Positions 24,739-34,292 of a stretch of DNA of 53,331 nt are shown one piece after another. The position numbers and the translations under genes are program-made. The notes under the pieces are model-generated. The model did no database searches and was not told where the DNA came from. It saw only the letters and a list, made by a program, of their open reading frames with translations. This DNA comes from an uncultured Lachnospiraceae bacterium (GTDB lineage Bacteria; Bacillota; Clostridia; Lachnospirales; Lachnospiraceae): positions 1 through 53,331 of the forward strand of contig CAJURQ010000023.1 of assembly GCA_910588955.1 (NCBI GenBank). The letters are read 5' to 3'. The number at the start of each line of letters is the position of its first letter. Positions within the stretch are counted from its first letter, which is position 1.

Positions 24739-24764
24739 ACACATGACAATGCGAAAATGTGACA
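24739..24764 (-). promoter_or_regulatory. Probable ECF-sigma promoter of the ABC operon
   Basis: On the minus strand TGTCACATTTT, 9 bases, then ATGTGT. The same arrangement, TGTAACCTTTT-N9-ATGTGT, precedes the other ECF sigma gene near 40.8 kb. Autoregulated ECF operons usually carry such a repeated motif. A 7-base inverted repeat (TTGTCAT/ATGACAA) overlaps it. Confidence 0.55.
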
Positions 24765-24840
24765 CCCTTCTTTCAATTTTTAACTATATTTTCATCCGCA
24801 GCCAATCTGCGACGGACATCTCTTTCCATCCGTATCTGAC

Positions 24841-25785
24841 TTATAAACCTGACGTCTTGTTTCGTTTCCGATACTCCTTCGGGGAACAGCCCACCCGCTT
24901 TAAAAACTGCCTGTTAAAATTGGAAAGATTGCTGTAACCGCAGGCAAAGGCGATATCCGCAATCTGCTCCGTGCCATCGCCGAGCATCTCGCAGGCGGCA
25001 CGAATCCGAAGCTGTGACAGATGCTCGATGGCGCCGATTCCCACCGCTTTCCGAAAGCACCTCATAAAATGGCTTTTGCTCAAATGCACCAATCTGGCAA
25101 GCTGCTCCACTGTGATATCCTCCCTGAAATTCTGCGCCATATACTCGAGCGCGGGTCGAATCGCCTCTGACTCGCCCTCCGCGCCCTTTTTCTCGGGCAA
25201 AAGTTCCCCGCACTCCTCAAGCATCCAGATAAGGCGCAGAAGTTCGCTTTTTAACAACAGATCCGCGCGCGCCGAGTTGTCACGCACGCAGGAAAAAATT
25301 CGCGCCGTCAAAGCCGCCAGTTCCTCATAGGCCGCCATATCCCTGCGGATGCAGACACTCATATGAGCATTGTCCTTCACGAGCGGACGGATACATTCGT
25401 TGGTACAGCGGTCGCCGCTGCCCGCGCCAAGCATCGCCGGACTGAACACAAGGGCGTCATACACAAGTGTCCCTGTCCCGTCCCCGCAGCTGCTCCCACC
25501 GCCGCCTGACACCTTCTCCACAACCGTCTTCTGCTCCCTGCACAGATAGGCGGCGTGCAGCATGTTTGGCGGCACGAGCAGAAGCTCCCCCTCCTCTGCC
25601 TCCACCTTCCGGCTGCCACAGATAAACTCCCCCCTGCCCTGCTTAATGTGAATCAGTTCAAACTCGCCGTGCCAGTGCACCGGCACGCTTGCAAACCATT
25701 CCGGCAGTCTGCACTCGTAATAACTGTACGGCATCCATGTAGTGCTGTGCTGTCTCTTTTCCAGCGTCTCTCTGTTCGGTGTCAT
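24841..25785 (-). CDS. AraC-family regulator with cupin sensor
   Basis: A 314-residue regulator: an N-terminal cupin-type domain (VHWHGEFELIHIKQGRGEFICGSRKVEAEEGELLLVPPNMLH) and a C-terminal double helix-turn-helix (EDITVEQLARLVHLSKSHFMRCFRKAVGIG, then EQIADIAFACGYSNLSNFNRQFLKRVGCSPKEYRK). GGGAG lies 7 bases before ATG 25785; the longer frame to 25875 is less likely. It is divergent from the GH31 glycosidase and probably senses a sugar and activates that gene. Confidence 0.93.
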   Translation of the reverse strand: MTPNRETLEKRQHSTTWMPYSYYECRLPEWFASVPVHWHGEFELIHIKQGRGEFICGSRKVEAEEGELLLVPPNMLHAAYLCREQKTVVEKVSGGGGSSCGDGTGTLVYDALVFSPAMLGAGSGDRCTNECIRPLVKDNAHMSVCIRRDMAAYEELAALTARIFSCVRDNSARADLLLKSELLRLIWMLEECGELLPEKKGAEGESEAIRPALEYMAQNFREDITVEQLARLVHLSKSHFMRCFRKAVGIGAIEHLSQLRIRAACEMLGDGTEQIADIAFACGYSNLSNFNRQFLKRVGCSPKEYRKRNKTSGL

Positions 25786-25826
25786 AACCGTTCTCCCTTT
25801 TTCTCTCTGTTTGCTTTGCCAAATGT

Positions 25827-25844
25827 ATGATAGAATAGTATCAT
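25827..25844. promoter_or_regulatory. Palindrome between araC-type gene and GH31 gene
   Basis: ATGATA-GAATAG-TATCAT is a perfect 6-base-arm palindrome beside an AT-rich stretch with a minus-strand TATAAT (25843-25848). It could be the regulator's own operator. The GH31 promoter is not clear in 25850-25990. Confidence 0.4.
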
Positions 25845-26006
25845 TATAGAGCAGTATTTTAATAGAATTTTCCATCTTAATAATAATATTATACTATTAT
25901 AGCCCGTATTTCTCAATCTTCCGGGTAAGACTCGTGAAAACGGAACGGAAATGTAGTTTTTTACAGTAATACGACACAAAATAAGGAAAAGAAAGGGAGG
26001 CAGATT

Positions 26007-28034
26007 ATGACATTTGAAAAAGAAAACGGCGCGCTCGTATGCCGCCGCATGGGTGAGACGCTGCGGATTGAACCGTGGGGAAAAGATTCCCTCCGCGTGC
26101 GCGCCACGATGGCGTCAAAATTGACCGGAAACGACTGGGCATTGACCGAAACAGTCGAAAAATGCAGCGCAGAGATTACCATAGAGGAGGAAGACCACTG
26201 GGTCGGCGACGGCACCATTGACAAGCGGGAGATTGCCTCCATCACAAACGGGCGAATCAAGGCAGTCGTCAACTTTGCAGGCGTCATCTCCTTTTACCGC
26301 GATCACAAGCTGATTCTGCGGGAGTATTTCAGAAACTACGACGGCACGCTTTCCAGAGAGAGCCGCTGCCTAAAGCTGGTCAACCGGGAATGGAAGGGCG
26401 TTATCGGCGGCAGTGAGTATGCCCTAAACGTAAAATTTGAGAGCGGGAAAAAGGAAAAAATCTTCGGCATGGGACAGTATCAGCAGGATTGTCTGGACCT
26501 GAAGGGGTGCGTCTTAGAACTGGCACAGCGCAACTCCCAGATTTCCGTGCCCTTCGCCGTCTCCTCTCTCGGCTACGGCTTTTTGTGGAACAATCCCGCC
26601 GTTGGGCGCGTCAGCTTCGGAAAAAACTACACAGAATGGATCGCCCGCGCCACGAAGGAGATGGATTACTGGATCACTGTTGCAGACACGCCGAAGCAGA
26701 TTCTCGAAAACTATACCGCCGTCACGGGGCGCGCGGAGATGTTCCCCGAAAACCTGATGGGACTGTGGCAGTGCAAGCTGCGCTACCGCACGCAGGACGA
26801 AGTACTGACCGTAGCAAGACAGTATCAAAAAGAGGGCATTAAAATCGACCAGATCGTCATCGACTTCTTCCACTGGACGGTGCAGGGCGACTGGAAATTC
26901 GATGAAAAATACTGGCAGGATCCGAAGGCAATGGTGGACGAGCTGCACAAGATGGGCATCAAGGTTATCGTATCGGTGTGGCCCTCCGTTGACCGCAAGA
27001 GCGAAAACTTCGGTCCCATGATGGAGCGCGGCCTGCTCATCAAAACCGAACGCGGCGCGGCGCAGACCTACGATTATCAGGGCGACTGTGTGGAGATCGA
27101 TCCCTTCAATCCGGAAACCCGCAAATACGTGTGGGACGTGTGCCGGAAGAATTATTACGACTACGGCATCGACGCTTTCTGGCTGGACAATTCCGAACCC
27201 GATTACGGCGTCTACGACTTTGAAAACTACCGTTACTTCGACGTTCCCGCTCTGGCAGTGAGCAACCTTTACCCGCAGATGTACAGCCGTGTGTTCTACG
27301 ACGAGATGACTAAGCTCCAGCAAGAACCCGTCGTAAACCTGCTGCGCTGTGCGTGGGCAGGCTCCCAGAAGTACGGCAATGTGATCTGGTCCGGGGATGT
27401 GCCGAGCACCTTTGAAGCCTTTGCCGACCAGATCCAGTGCGGTCTGAACATGGGGCTTGCGGGTATTCCGTGGTGGACAACGGATATCGGCGGCTTTATG
27501 ACCGACGACGTGAACGACCCGGATTTCAGGCAGCTTCTGATCCGCTGGTATCAGTTCGCCGTGTACTCCCCCGTGCTTCGTATGCACGGCGACAGGGGAC
27601 CCTACAATATCCCACCGCTCGACGATCGCGACTGGGGCGGCGGCTATCTTCATACCGGTCAGCCCAACGAGCTTTGGAGCTACGGCGAGGACAATTACGC
27701 CATCATGAAAAAGTATTATGACGTCCGCATCTCACTGCACGACTATATCAAAGAGCTGTACAAGGAAGCGCACGAGAACGGATCCCCGCTTCTGCGCACC
27801 ATGTTCTACGAGTTCCCGAACGATGAAACGTGCTGGGATGCGGAAGACCAGTATATGTTCGGCGACCGTTTCCTCGTCGCGCCGATCCTGCATCTGAACG
27901 AATGGAGCCGAGATGTTTACCTTCCCGCCGGGAAATGGAAACTGACTTCCACGGAGGAAGTGTTTGAGGGCAGCCGCACGGTAACCGTGGAGGCGCCGCT
28001 CGAATACATGCCGGTTTTAGAGCGCATGGAATAG
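26007..28034 (+). CDS. GH31 family alpha-glycosidase
   Basis: A 675-residue retaining glycosidase of family GH31. The N-terminal beta-sandwich (about 1-230) is followed by the (beta/alpha)8 barrel. IDFFHWTVQGDWKFDEKYWQDP is the substrate-pocket strand, DAFWLDNSEPDYGVY carries the nucleophile Asp394, and WSGDVPSTFEAF the acid/base Asp464. MHGDRGPYNIPP and the C-terminal beta domain complete the fold. There is no signal peptide, so it is intracellular. The WLDNSEPD variant of the usual WxDMNE motif is typical of alpha-xylosidase-like branches; alpha-glucosidase or alpha-xylosidase activity cannot be decided. GGGAGG precedes the ATG. It is probably controlled by the divergent AraC-type gene. Confidence 0.93.
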   Translation: MTFEKENGALVCRRMGETLRIEPWGKDSLRVRATMASKLTGNDWALTETVEKCSAEITIEEEDHWVGDGTIDKREIASITNGRIKAVVNFAGVISFYRDHKLILREYFRNYDGTLSRESRCLKLVNREWKGVIGGSEYALNVKFESGKKEKIFGMGQYQQDCLDLKGCVLELAQRNSQISVPFAVSSLGYGFLWNNPAVGRVSFGKNYTEWIARATKEMDYWITVADTPKQILENYTAVTGRAEMFPENLMGLWQCKLRYRTQDEVLTVARQYQKEGIKIDQIVIDFFHWTVQGDWKFDEKYWQDPKAMVDELHKMGIKVIVSVWPSVDRKSENFGPMMERGLLIKTERGAAQTYDYQGDCVEIDPFNPETRKYVWDVCRKNYYDYGIDAFWLDNSEPDYGVYDFENYRYFDVPALAVSNLYPQMYSRVFYDEMTKLQQEPVVNLLRCAWAGSQKYGNVIWSGDVPSTFEAFADQIQCGLNMGLAGIPWWTTDIGGFMTDDVNDPDFRQLLIRWYQFAVYSPVLRMHGDRGPYNIPPLDDRDWGGGYLHTGQPNELWSYGEDNYAIMKKYYDVRISLHDYIKELYKEAHENGSPLLRTMFYEFPNDETCWDAEDQYMFGDRFLVAPILHLNEWSRDVYLPAGKWKLTSTEEVFEGSRTVTVEAPLEYMPVLERME

Positions 28035-28076
28035 CCGTCATCTAAACATCTCAAAATGTCTTGCATTCTAAACGCA

Positions 28077-28125
28077 AAAGGAGGATGGCATAACAGGTAC
28101 AACCTGTACTCCATCCTCCTTTTTA
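28077..28125 (+). terminator. Rho-independent terminator after the GH31 gene
   Basis: AAAGGAGGATGG (28077-28088) pairs with CCATCCTCCTTT (28111-28122). An inner ACAGGT/ACCTGT pair extends the hairpin, and T-tracts follow on both strands, so it can also stop the converging chemoreceptor gene. Confidence 0.9.
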
Positions 28126-28157
28126 TGTATGAATCCCCTTCACACACACACTTAAGC

Positions 28158-29867
28158 CTATTTCTCCGGCAGTACAAACTTGGCAATCAGTTCATCCAAA
28201 GAAACCGCCTGTGCTGACAGCTCCTCGCTGGTAGCGGAAGACTCCTCCGCAACCGCCGCGTTTGTCTGTATAACATCGGAAATCTGGTCTACGCCCAGCT
28301 CCGCCTCTTTCATGGTAGCCATCTGGTTCGAGGAAATCGTGCTCAGCTCCTTGGAGGAATCCGCCACCTTCCTGATACCTTCCACTACGACAGCCAGCGA
28401 CTCGACCGCGCGCTCCGCCACCTTGTTGCCGTTCTCAACCTCTCTCATGGTGCCCTCGATCAGCGCTCTGGTATCCACAGCCGACTTGCTGCTCTGCTCC
28501 GCGAGCTGTCTGATCTGGTCAGCCACAACGGAGAAACCGCGTCCCGCTTCTCCCGCTCTCGCCGCCTCGATGGACGCGTTCAGGGAAAGCATATTTGTCT
28601 CTGACGCAATATTTTCAATCTCCGAAATGATATTTCCGATCTTGTGGGAAGCCTCGCTGATGCGGCTCATAGCTTCCACCATTTCCTTCATATCGTCGCT
28701 GCTGCGGTCAGCCACATTCGCGTACTCCTGAGACTGCCTGTAAGCGTCCTCGGCGGAATCCGCCGCGCGTCTTGCAGCCTCGGAGATCGTCGTGATCGTC
28801 GCATGAAGCTCCTGTACCGCGCCCGCCTGCTCTGTTGCACCTTCCGCAAGGCTCTGGGAAGTGTCTGCCAGATTGGAGGAACCCGCGGAAACCTGCTCCG
28901 AAGACATCCCGATGTAACGGAGCGTATCGACCATATTATCCCGCAGCTGCTTCAGGGAATCGAATATCTGGCGGAACTCTCCCTTGTACCGCTCGCTGTC
29001 TTTTGAGCGGATGACAAAATTGGAATTCGACATCTCTCCCAGAATATATTCCAGATCGTAAATGACAAACATAAGCGTCTCCGACATATCCTTCGCTGAG
29101 CCGATGATATCCGCCACTTCATCATCCGTCTGCGTATCCGGGAAAGGCGTGGACAAATCTCCCTCGGCAAACAGCTCTAATCTGTCTTTTAGCTGAATCA
29201 ACGGTGCAGAAATATTTTCCGCTATATTTCTGCCAAGCTTGATGGATGTGAAAATCGCTATAAAGATAATCACGGCTATCATAACCGCAAGTACGACACA
29301 GACAACTGTCAGTATCGTGGATGTGCTGTTTCCGCGATCCACCTTGATATCCATAATTTCAATCAAGTCATCGTTGATGTCCTCATAGAGCGGCGCCAGT
29401 TCGTTGATCGCCCGCTCCTGCGCGATCGCACACTGCTCTCTGTCCGTGACGCCGCCCTGCACGATAATCTCATTATCAAGCGCCCAGTAAGCGGGCAGCT
29501 TGGAAGTGATATCCGCGTATACTTTCTTATTCTCCTCGGACACCATAGACTTTTCCAACGCCTCAAAACTGGAAGTGAAGTTTTCTATGCTCGCCGTGTG
29601 AGAAGCTTTCAGGCTCTCTATAACAGCTTCGTCATCATAACCGATGACACCCCGCATCGTGGATCTTGACTCAGCGAAATAGGTCATCGCTTTACCCACG
29701 TCACCCTGTGCAAACCCGTAAACCTTCAGCGCGTTTGAGTATCTCAGCGCAACAATAATCATGGCAATCAGCGCTACTGCCGCCACCGCTGCCGGAATCC
29801 CGGACGCGATTACAAAGCCGCGCACCAAGCGTTCCTTAATCCGATACTTATTCAGTTTTTCACTCAT
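28158..29867 (-). CDS. Methyl-accepting chemotaxis protein
   Basis: A 569-residue chemoreceptor. Membrane segment 1 (about 17-40), a helical four-helix-bundle-type sensor (about 42-185) with REQCAIAQERAINELAPLYEDI, segment 2 (about 187-215), a HAMP domain, and the signalling hairpin whose tip reads IENIASETNMLSLNASIEAARAGEAGRGFSVVADQIRQLAEQS. There is no C-terminal CheR pentapeptide. AGGAGGGAG lies upstream of the ATG. With the FliD-like protein and flagellar-sigma-like promoters it supports a motile organism. Ligand unknown. Confidence 0.95.
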   Translation of the reverse strand: MSEKLNKYRIKERLVRGFVIASGIPAAVAAVALIAMIIVALRYSNALKVYGFAQGDVGKAMTYFAESRSTMRGVIGYDDEAVIESLKASHTASIENFTSSFEALEKSMVSEENKKVYADITSKLPAYWALDNEIIVQGGVTDREQCAIAQERAINELAPLYEDINDDLIEIMDIKVDRGNSTSTILTVVCVVLAVMIAVIIFIAIFTSIKLGRNIAENISAPLIQLKDRLELFAEGDLSTPFPDTQTDDEVADIIGSAKDMSETLMFVIYDLEYILGEMSNSNFVIRSKDSERYKGEFRQIFDSLKQLRDNMVDTLRYIGMSSEQVSAGSSNLADTSQSLAEGATEQAGAVQELHATITTISEAARRAADSAEDAYRQSQEYANVADRSSDDMKEMVEAMSRISEASHKIGNIISEIENIASETNMLSLNASIEAARAGEAGRGFSVVADQIRQLAEQSSKSAVDTRALIEGTMREVENGNKVAERAVESLAVVVEGIRKVADSSKELSTISSNQMATMKEAELGVDQISDVIQTNAAVAEESSATSEELSAQAVSLDELIAKFVLPEK

Positions 29868-30105
29868 TACTACTCCCTCCTACACACTGCCATAGAACCG
29901 GTCAAAGCTCTCTCCGCCTGTCAGAAACTTTTCCGTCCTCCGAGACTTCGATCAGACTTGCAGCAAATGATCAGACATGAAACAAAACTGCCATTACATC
30001 GCTCATCCTACGGCTGTACAGTCGAGAATAATGAAACGCTGCATTTCTAATTAAGAAAACCGACAATTCCCCGTGCTTTAGTCTGAGTTACTTTTTACAT
30101 TCTCA

Positions 30106-30111
30106 ATTATA
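30106..30111 (-). promoter_or_regulatory. -10 element for the chemoreceptor gene
   Basis: A TATAAT on the minus strand in AT-rich DNA, with no clear -35 at 17 bases. It implies a leader of about 230 bases. I saw no known riboswitch in that leader. The remainder of 29868-30261 shows no gene. Confidence 0.5.
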
Positions 30112-30261
30112 GCACTTTTCACAAAAAAAACATATATAAACTGCTAAATATGTAAAAATCGCTTTCCGGCATTTTCTTGTTTTATATAAAGTACATAAAT
30201 TACCCCTCTTCTATACAAAAAGCCGCATAAATCAACGAAAATGTGCACTACAGTTTATTGT

Positions 30262-32805
30262 TTATCTCATATATTTCCGCAGCAATTCCGCCACTCTGTT
30301 CACATCAATCGGCTTTGAGGTATGATCGTCCATGCCGCAGTCGAGACATCTCTGGATATCGTCCGAAAAAGCGTCGGCGCTTATGGCAATGATCGGAATC
30401 GTCCGGGCGTCCTCCCGCTCGAGCGCGCGTATCGCCGAAGCCGCCTCCAGCCCGTTCATAACCGGCATTCTGATATCCATCAAAATCGCCTTATAGAAAC
30501 CTGCCGACGACTGTTCAAACTGTTCCACACAATACCTGCCGTTCTCCGCGTGCTCGGGCGCAAGTCCGATGCCGGCAAGCAGCGTGCTTGCAATTTCCCA
30601 GTTCAATTCATTATCCTCGGCAACGAGAATATGCTCACCCGCAAAAGTGGGCGTTCCTTCCTCCTCCGCTTCCTCCTCTTTGAGTCTGTTTAAATTGTAG
30701 TAAAGTGTAGATTTGAACAACGGTTTGACGATAAAGGCGTTCACACCCGCCTGTCTTGCTCTATCCTCAATATCACTGTTATCGGCGGCGGAAATCATTA
30801 GAATATGCGGCGCATCGCCGTATCTGCTCCGAATTTCCCGCGCCACCTCAATGCCGTCCATCTCCGGCAGCTTCCAGTCTGTCAGAATGACCTCGTAGTC
30901 ATTGCCCTTCTGGTGCTCCTCCTCCAGCATCTCGAGCGCGGTCTGCCCGCTCAGCGCGCGCTGCGCATGGATGCCGATGGATGCAAGCGTCGCCAGCGTA
31001 CAGTCACAGAAAATCTCATCGTCATCAATGACGAGCGTTCTCCACGCGGGCATATCGACTGTCTCCTCGGAAAAGACCGCCGTCTCCATATCAAGCGTCA
31101 CATGGAATTTGCTGCCCTTCCCCGGCTCGCTCTCCACATGAATAGAGCCGCCCATCGCGTCAACAATATGCTTGGTAATGCTGAGCCCCAGACCTGCACC
31201 GTGAATCTGCTGGACACGGGCATTGTCCTCCCTTGCAAAAGCCACGAAAAGATTTTTCTGGAACTCTTCGCTCATGCCGATACCGTTGTCGCTGACAACC
31301 AGATGCACGCAGACATAATCTTCGCCCTTCTCCGAGGACGTCTGGTACATTTCCATCAGGATTTTTCCGCCCTCCGGCGTAAATTTGACCGCGTTTTCCA
31401 AAAGATTGTGGAGCGCCTGATTCAGCCGCACGCTGTCGCCCCACACGTTCTCCGCGACAATATCGTGGATATGTAAGTCGAACCGCTGGTTCTTGTCCTT
31501 CGTCCGCGGCATTATGATATTGACCACACTGTCCACCAGCTCCGGCAGCATAATCTGCTCCACATTCAGTATCAGCTTGCCGCTCTCTATTTTAGACATG
31601 TCCAGCACATTGTTGATCAGCCCCAGCAGATGCTTGCCGGAAGCGGAAATTTTCTGCAGGCAGGACGCCACCTTCCCCGCATCCCCTATGTTGGCGATGG
31701 CTATCTCCGTCATGCCGATAATTCCGTTCATGGGCGTGCGGATATCGTGGCTCATGTTGGAGAGAAATTCGCTCTTCGCACGGCTCGCGCGCTCGGTGGC
31801 ATCCCGCGTCTCTCTGATTTCCCGAATCTGCCTGCGCGTCATCTGGAAATAGCATACGAACACGATCAGGAACAGGGCAATAATAAACAAGCTATTCTTA
31901 AACGCTGTAGCCGCCCACTCGTCGCCAAACCTGACAATCGTCCGGTCAACCTCGCTGTAGGGCAGGGAGAGAATCAAATACCACTCCGAATGCGGAAGAC
32001 TTCTGGCATACAGCTGGCGGCGTTCACTCTTTAAATGCACTTCCTTCGCGTAGTCTACCCCCTGCGACATAGCGGACTGAAGCCCTTGCGCATACTCTTT
32101 CATCTCCCGTCTTCCCTGAGGTGTCTCCTCTTCATCACTATAATATCTTTCCAGTTTACCTAAATAATTGTCGTCATCTTCCGCATCGTTTTGGATGACG
32201 ATCAGACCGTCCCTGCGAATGACGAAGTAGAACATGGAATCAGACAGTTCCGCGTCAAGCGTTTCCTCTATGTAGGCGATCGGAAAACCTGCCACCAGAG
32301 AAATGCTCTCCCTGCCATCCGGTATCTCGTATGCCATGGGGACGCTCAACAGGATCACATTGTCGCCCGTCGCGTTCGTTCCCATCACCATACGCTCCTC
32401 CCCGTTTCGGATCGCGCTCATGAATGTGGAAGAATCGACCGCCGAGATTTCCTCCCCGTACAGAAGGTCAAAGGTATCGTCCTCCATACAGAATGCCAAC
32501 CGGTCAAACCCTCTCGCCTTCGCGTTGTTGGAGAGGAGACGGCAGACCTCCTCGTAGCCGTTTCCCTGATTGGGCTCAATATCGTGGACAAGCGCCTCCA
32601 CCTGGGACAGACGCAGCTCCATCACCGTCCCGAAATGCCGCCTGATCTGTTCGCTCATGCCCGCCATATAGATCTCGCCGACTTCATTCATGGTGGCAGC
32701 GCTCTTTTCATTCATCTCCTTCACCTGCCAGAAGAAGACGCCGCCGCATAATGCAATTACAAGGATGAAAGTTACAAACAGAAACCGAATAATTTTATGA
32801 CGCAT
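30262..32805 (-). CDS. Hybrid sensor histidine kinase with two receiver domains
   Basis: An 847-residue kinase: membrane segment (8-26), outer Cache-like sensor (about 30-298), second segment (304-321), HisKA with phospho-His353 in FLSNMSHDIRTPMNGIIGM, HATPase (ENAVKFTPEGG, DNGIGM, GAGLGLSI), and two receivers. Receiver 1 (about 590-710) reads LVIDDDE and ILTDWKLPEMDG; receiver 2 (about 725-845) reads ILVAEDNELN and ILMDIRMPVMNG. There is no HPt domain, so a separate phosphotransfer protein would be needed. It lies between a chemoreceptor and an HD-GYP gene on the same strand, suggesting a shared sensory function. Confidence 0.94.
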   Translation of the reverse strand: MRHKIIRFLFVTFILVIALCGGVFFWQVKEMNEKSAATMNEVGEIYMAGMSEQIRRHFGTVMELRLSQVEALVHDIEPNQGNGYEEVCRLLSNNAKARGFDRLAFCMEDDTFDLLYGEEISAVDSSTFMSAIRNGEERMVMGTNATGDNVILLSVPMAYEIPDGRESISLVAGFPIAYIEETLDAELSDSMFYFVIRRDGLIVIQNDAEDDDNYLGKLERYYSDEEETPQGRREMKEYAQGLQSAMSQGVDYAKEVHLKSERRQLYARSLPHSEWYLILSLPYSEVDRTIVRFGDEWAATAFKNSLFIIALFLIVFVCYFQMTRRQIREIRETRDATERASRAKSEFLSNMSHDIRTPMNGIIGMTEIAIANIGDAGKVASCLQKISASGKHLLGLINNVLDMSKIESGKLILNVEQIMLPELVDSVVNIIMPRTKDKNQRFDLHIHDIVAENVWGDSVRLNQALHNLLENAVKFTPEGGKILMEMYQTSSEKGEDYVCVHLVVSDNGIGMSEEFQKNLFVAFAREDNARVQQIHGAGLGLSITKHIVDAMGGSIHVESEPGKGSKFHVTLDMETAVFSEETVDMPAWRTLVIDDDEIFCDCTLATLASIGIHAQRALSGQTALEMLEEEHQKGNDYEVILTDWKLPEMDGIEVAREIRSRYGDAPHILMISAADNSDIEDRARQAGVNAFIVKPLFKSTLYYNLNRLKEEEAEEEGTPTFAGEHILVAEDNELNWEIASTLLAGIGLAPEHAENGRYCVEQFEQSSAGFYKAILMDIRMPVMNGLEAASAIRALEREDARTIPIIAISADAFSDDIQRCLDCGMDDHTSKPIDVNRVAELLRKYMR

Positions 32806-32910
32806 ATGTCAGATGCCCCTTCCCTAAAAAGTAAGATTTGGTCATATCACGGATAAGGACCCACGCATGGTGCTAAAGGTAAAGATGGCTCGTAAATCGA
32901 TTTTATGTAT

Positions 32911-34230
32911 TTAGATACATTGTACTACGTCATTTGGTATAAAGCAATCAAAAAAAGCCTCGGTTATCACCGGGTCGAAATGTGTGCCGCTCTCCTCCCT
33001 GATAATCGCGTATGCCTTATCAAGAGGCATTGCTTCTTTGTAACACCGTTTGGAAGTGAGCGCGTCAAACACATCCGCCACCGCCATAATCCTTGCGCTA
33101 AGCGGTATTTCCTCCCCACTGATGCCGTAGGGATACCCCTTCCCATTCCACCATTCATGATGATACGCCGCCATCTCCACCGCCGTATTCAGATAGCCCG
33201 ACTCCCCCAGCTCTTCCCTTGCATGTTTCAGCAGTTTTTCCCCCGCCGTGGTGTGGGTTTTCATCACCGCAAACTCCTCCTCCGTGAGCCGCCCCGGCTT
33301 GTTTAAGACCACGTCCGGGACATGAATCTTCCCGATATCATGGAGGGGTGCAGCCACAATCATATCCCGCATATACTGGTCGGACAGGATATCCGGATAT
33401 GCGCCCCGCCTTTTTAACTCCTTCGCTATCCGCTCCACATAGTCCGCCGTGCGCCTGATGTGTCCGCCCGTATTGTCATCCCTGTTCTCCACAACCTCCG
33501 CCATGAACGTAATCATACCCGACTGCATGCGTGATATCCGTTCATGGTAAAACGAACGCTTATTGCCCTGCATAATCAGCACGATAATCGTGATCGTCAT
33601 GACAAAAGCGGAAATACTCGTGATCCCGATAAAGGGCGCCAGTTCCCGCCCGTATATGCTGTCCGCCGCCCGCACATTCCCGCTGTCCACCGTGATCTGC
33701 ATCGCCGTATGATTGGAAAAAAGCAGCATCAAAATCCCGATCGCCCAGAGCAGATACCTCTCCGATTTCCGAAGACTCCTGTGCTTCATATTCTCAGAGA
33801 ACCAGCCGCGCCATTCTTTCCCCTTCACATAGAACAGCGCAAGCGCTGCCGCTATCACCCCGTAAACCATAAACTGGTATATTTGCGTTTCCCGTAGCGT
33901 CATTGCAAACAAGTACGACGGCACGAGCAAAACCGGAACGAAAAGCCCGTTGATAATGCCCGGAAACGGCAGCATCTGAATCAATCCGCCCAGACGATGG
34001 TCTTTCCTGCCAAGACAGATGTTCAGTCCTATCAGAATCAGCGCCGCCATGTTCGCCGCGTCTTTCCCCCATGCTAAAAACGCAATGCCAATCACAAAAA
34101 AACCAGCCAGATAAAAAGCGCGCTGTTTTTCCGCCTCCATATCCGGCTCTAAAAATACATATTTTTTAATCAGGAAACCGCTGACCGCGATCGTCGCCGT
34201 CTCCAGCAGTTCCAGTATCACTGTCTCCAT
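32911..34230 (-). CDS. HD-GYP domain cyclic-di-GMP phosphodiesterase-like membrane protein
   Basis: A 439-residue protein with about seven N-terminal membrane segments (to residue 225) and a C-terminal HD-GYP domain. Motifs: NTGGHIRRTADYVERIAKEL, HDIGKIHVPD (the HD pair), KTHTTAGEKLL, and HHEWWNGKGYPYG, in which the usual HHE-x-x-DGxGYP Asp is Asn. ARIMAVADVFDALTSKRCYK follows. The family degrades c-di-GMP; activity is not proved, but the metal-binding residues appear intact. It lies 105 bases upstream of the hybrid kinase gene, same strand. Confidence 0.92.
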   Translation of the reverse strand: METVILELLETATIAVSGFLIKKYVFLEPDMEAEKQRAFYLAGFFVIGIAFLAWGKDAANMAALILIGLNICLGRKDHRLGGLIQMLPFPGIINGLFVPVLLVPSYLFAMTLRETQIYQFMVYGVIAAALALFYVKGKEWRGWFSENMKHRSLRKSERYLLWAIGILMLLFSNHTAMQITVDSGNVRAADSIYGRELAPFIGITSISAFVMTITIIVLIMQGNKRSFYHERISRMQSGMITFMAEVVENRDDNTGGHIRRTADYVERIAKELKRRGAYPDILSDQYMRDMIVAAPLHDIGKIHVPDVVLNKPGRLTEEEFAVMKTHTTAGEKLLKHAREELGESGYLNTAVEMAAYHHEWWNGKGYPYGISGEEIPLSARIMAVADVFDALTSKRCYKEAMPLDKAYAIIREESGTHFDPVITEAFFDCFIPNDVVQCI

Positions 34231-34292
34231 AGTCTATACCCTGTCCTCCATTTTTTTATAATAATCAGTAAAACAAGCTGCACTGTTACCTT

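Noticed and set aside
29868..30261. Cyclic-di-GMP riboswitch in the chemoreceptor leader
   Set aside because: The leader is long, but the conserved GEMM core segments are not present on the minus strand.
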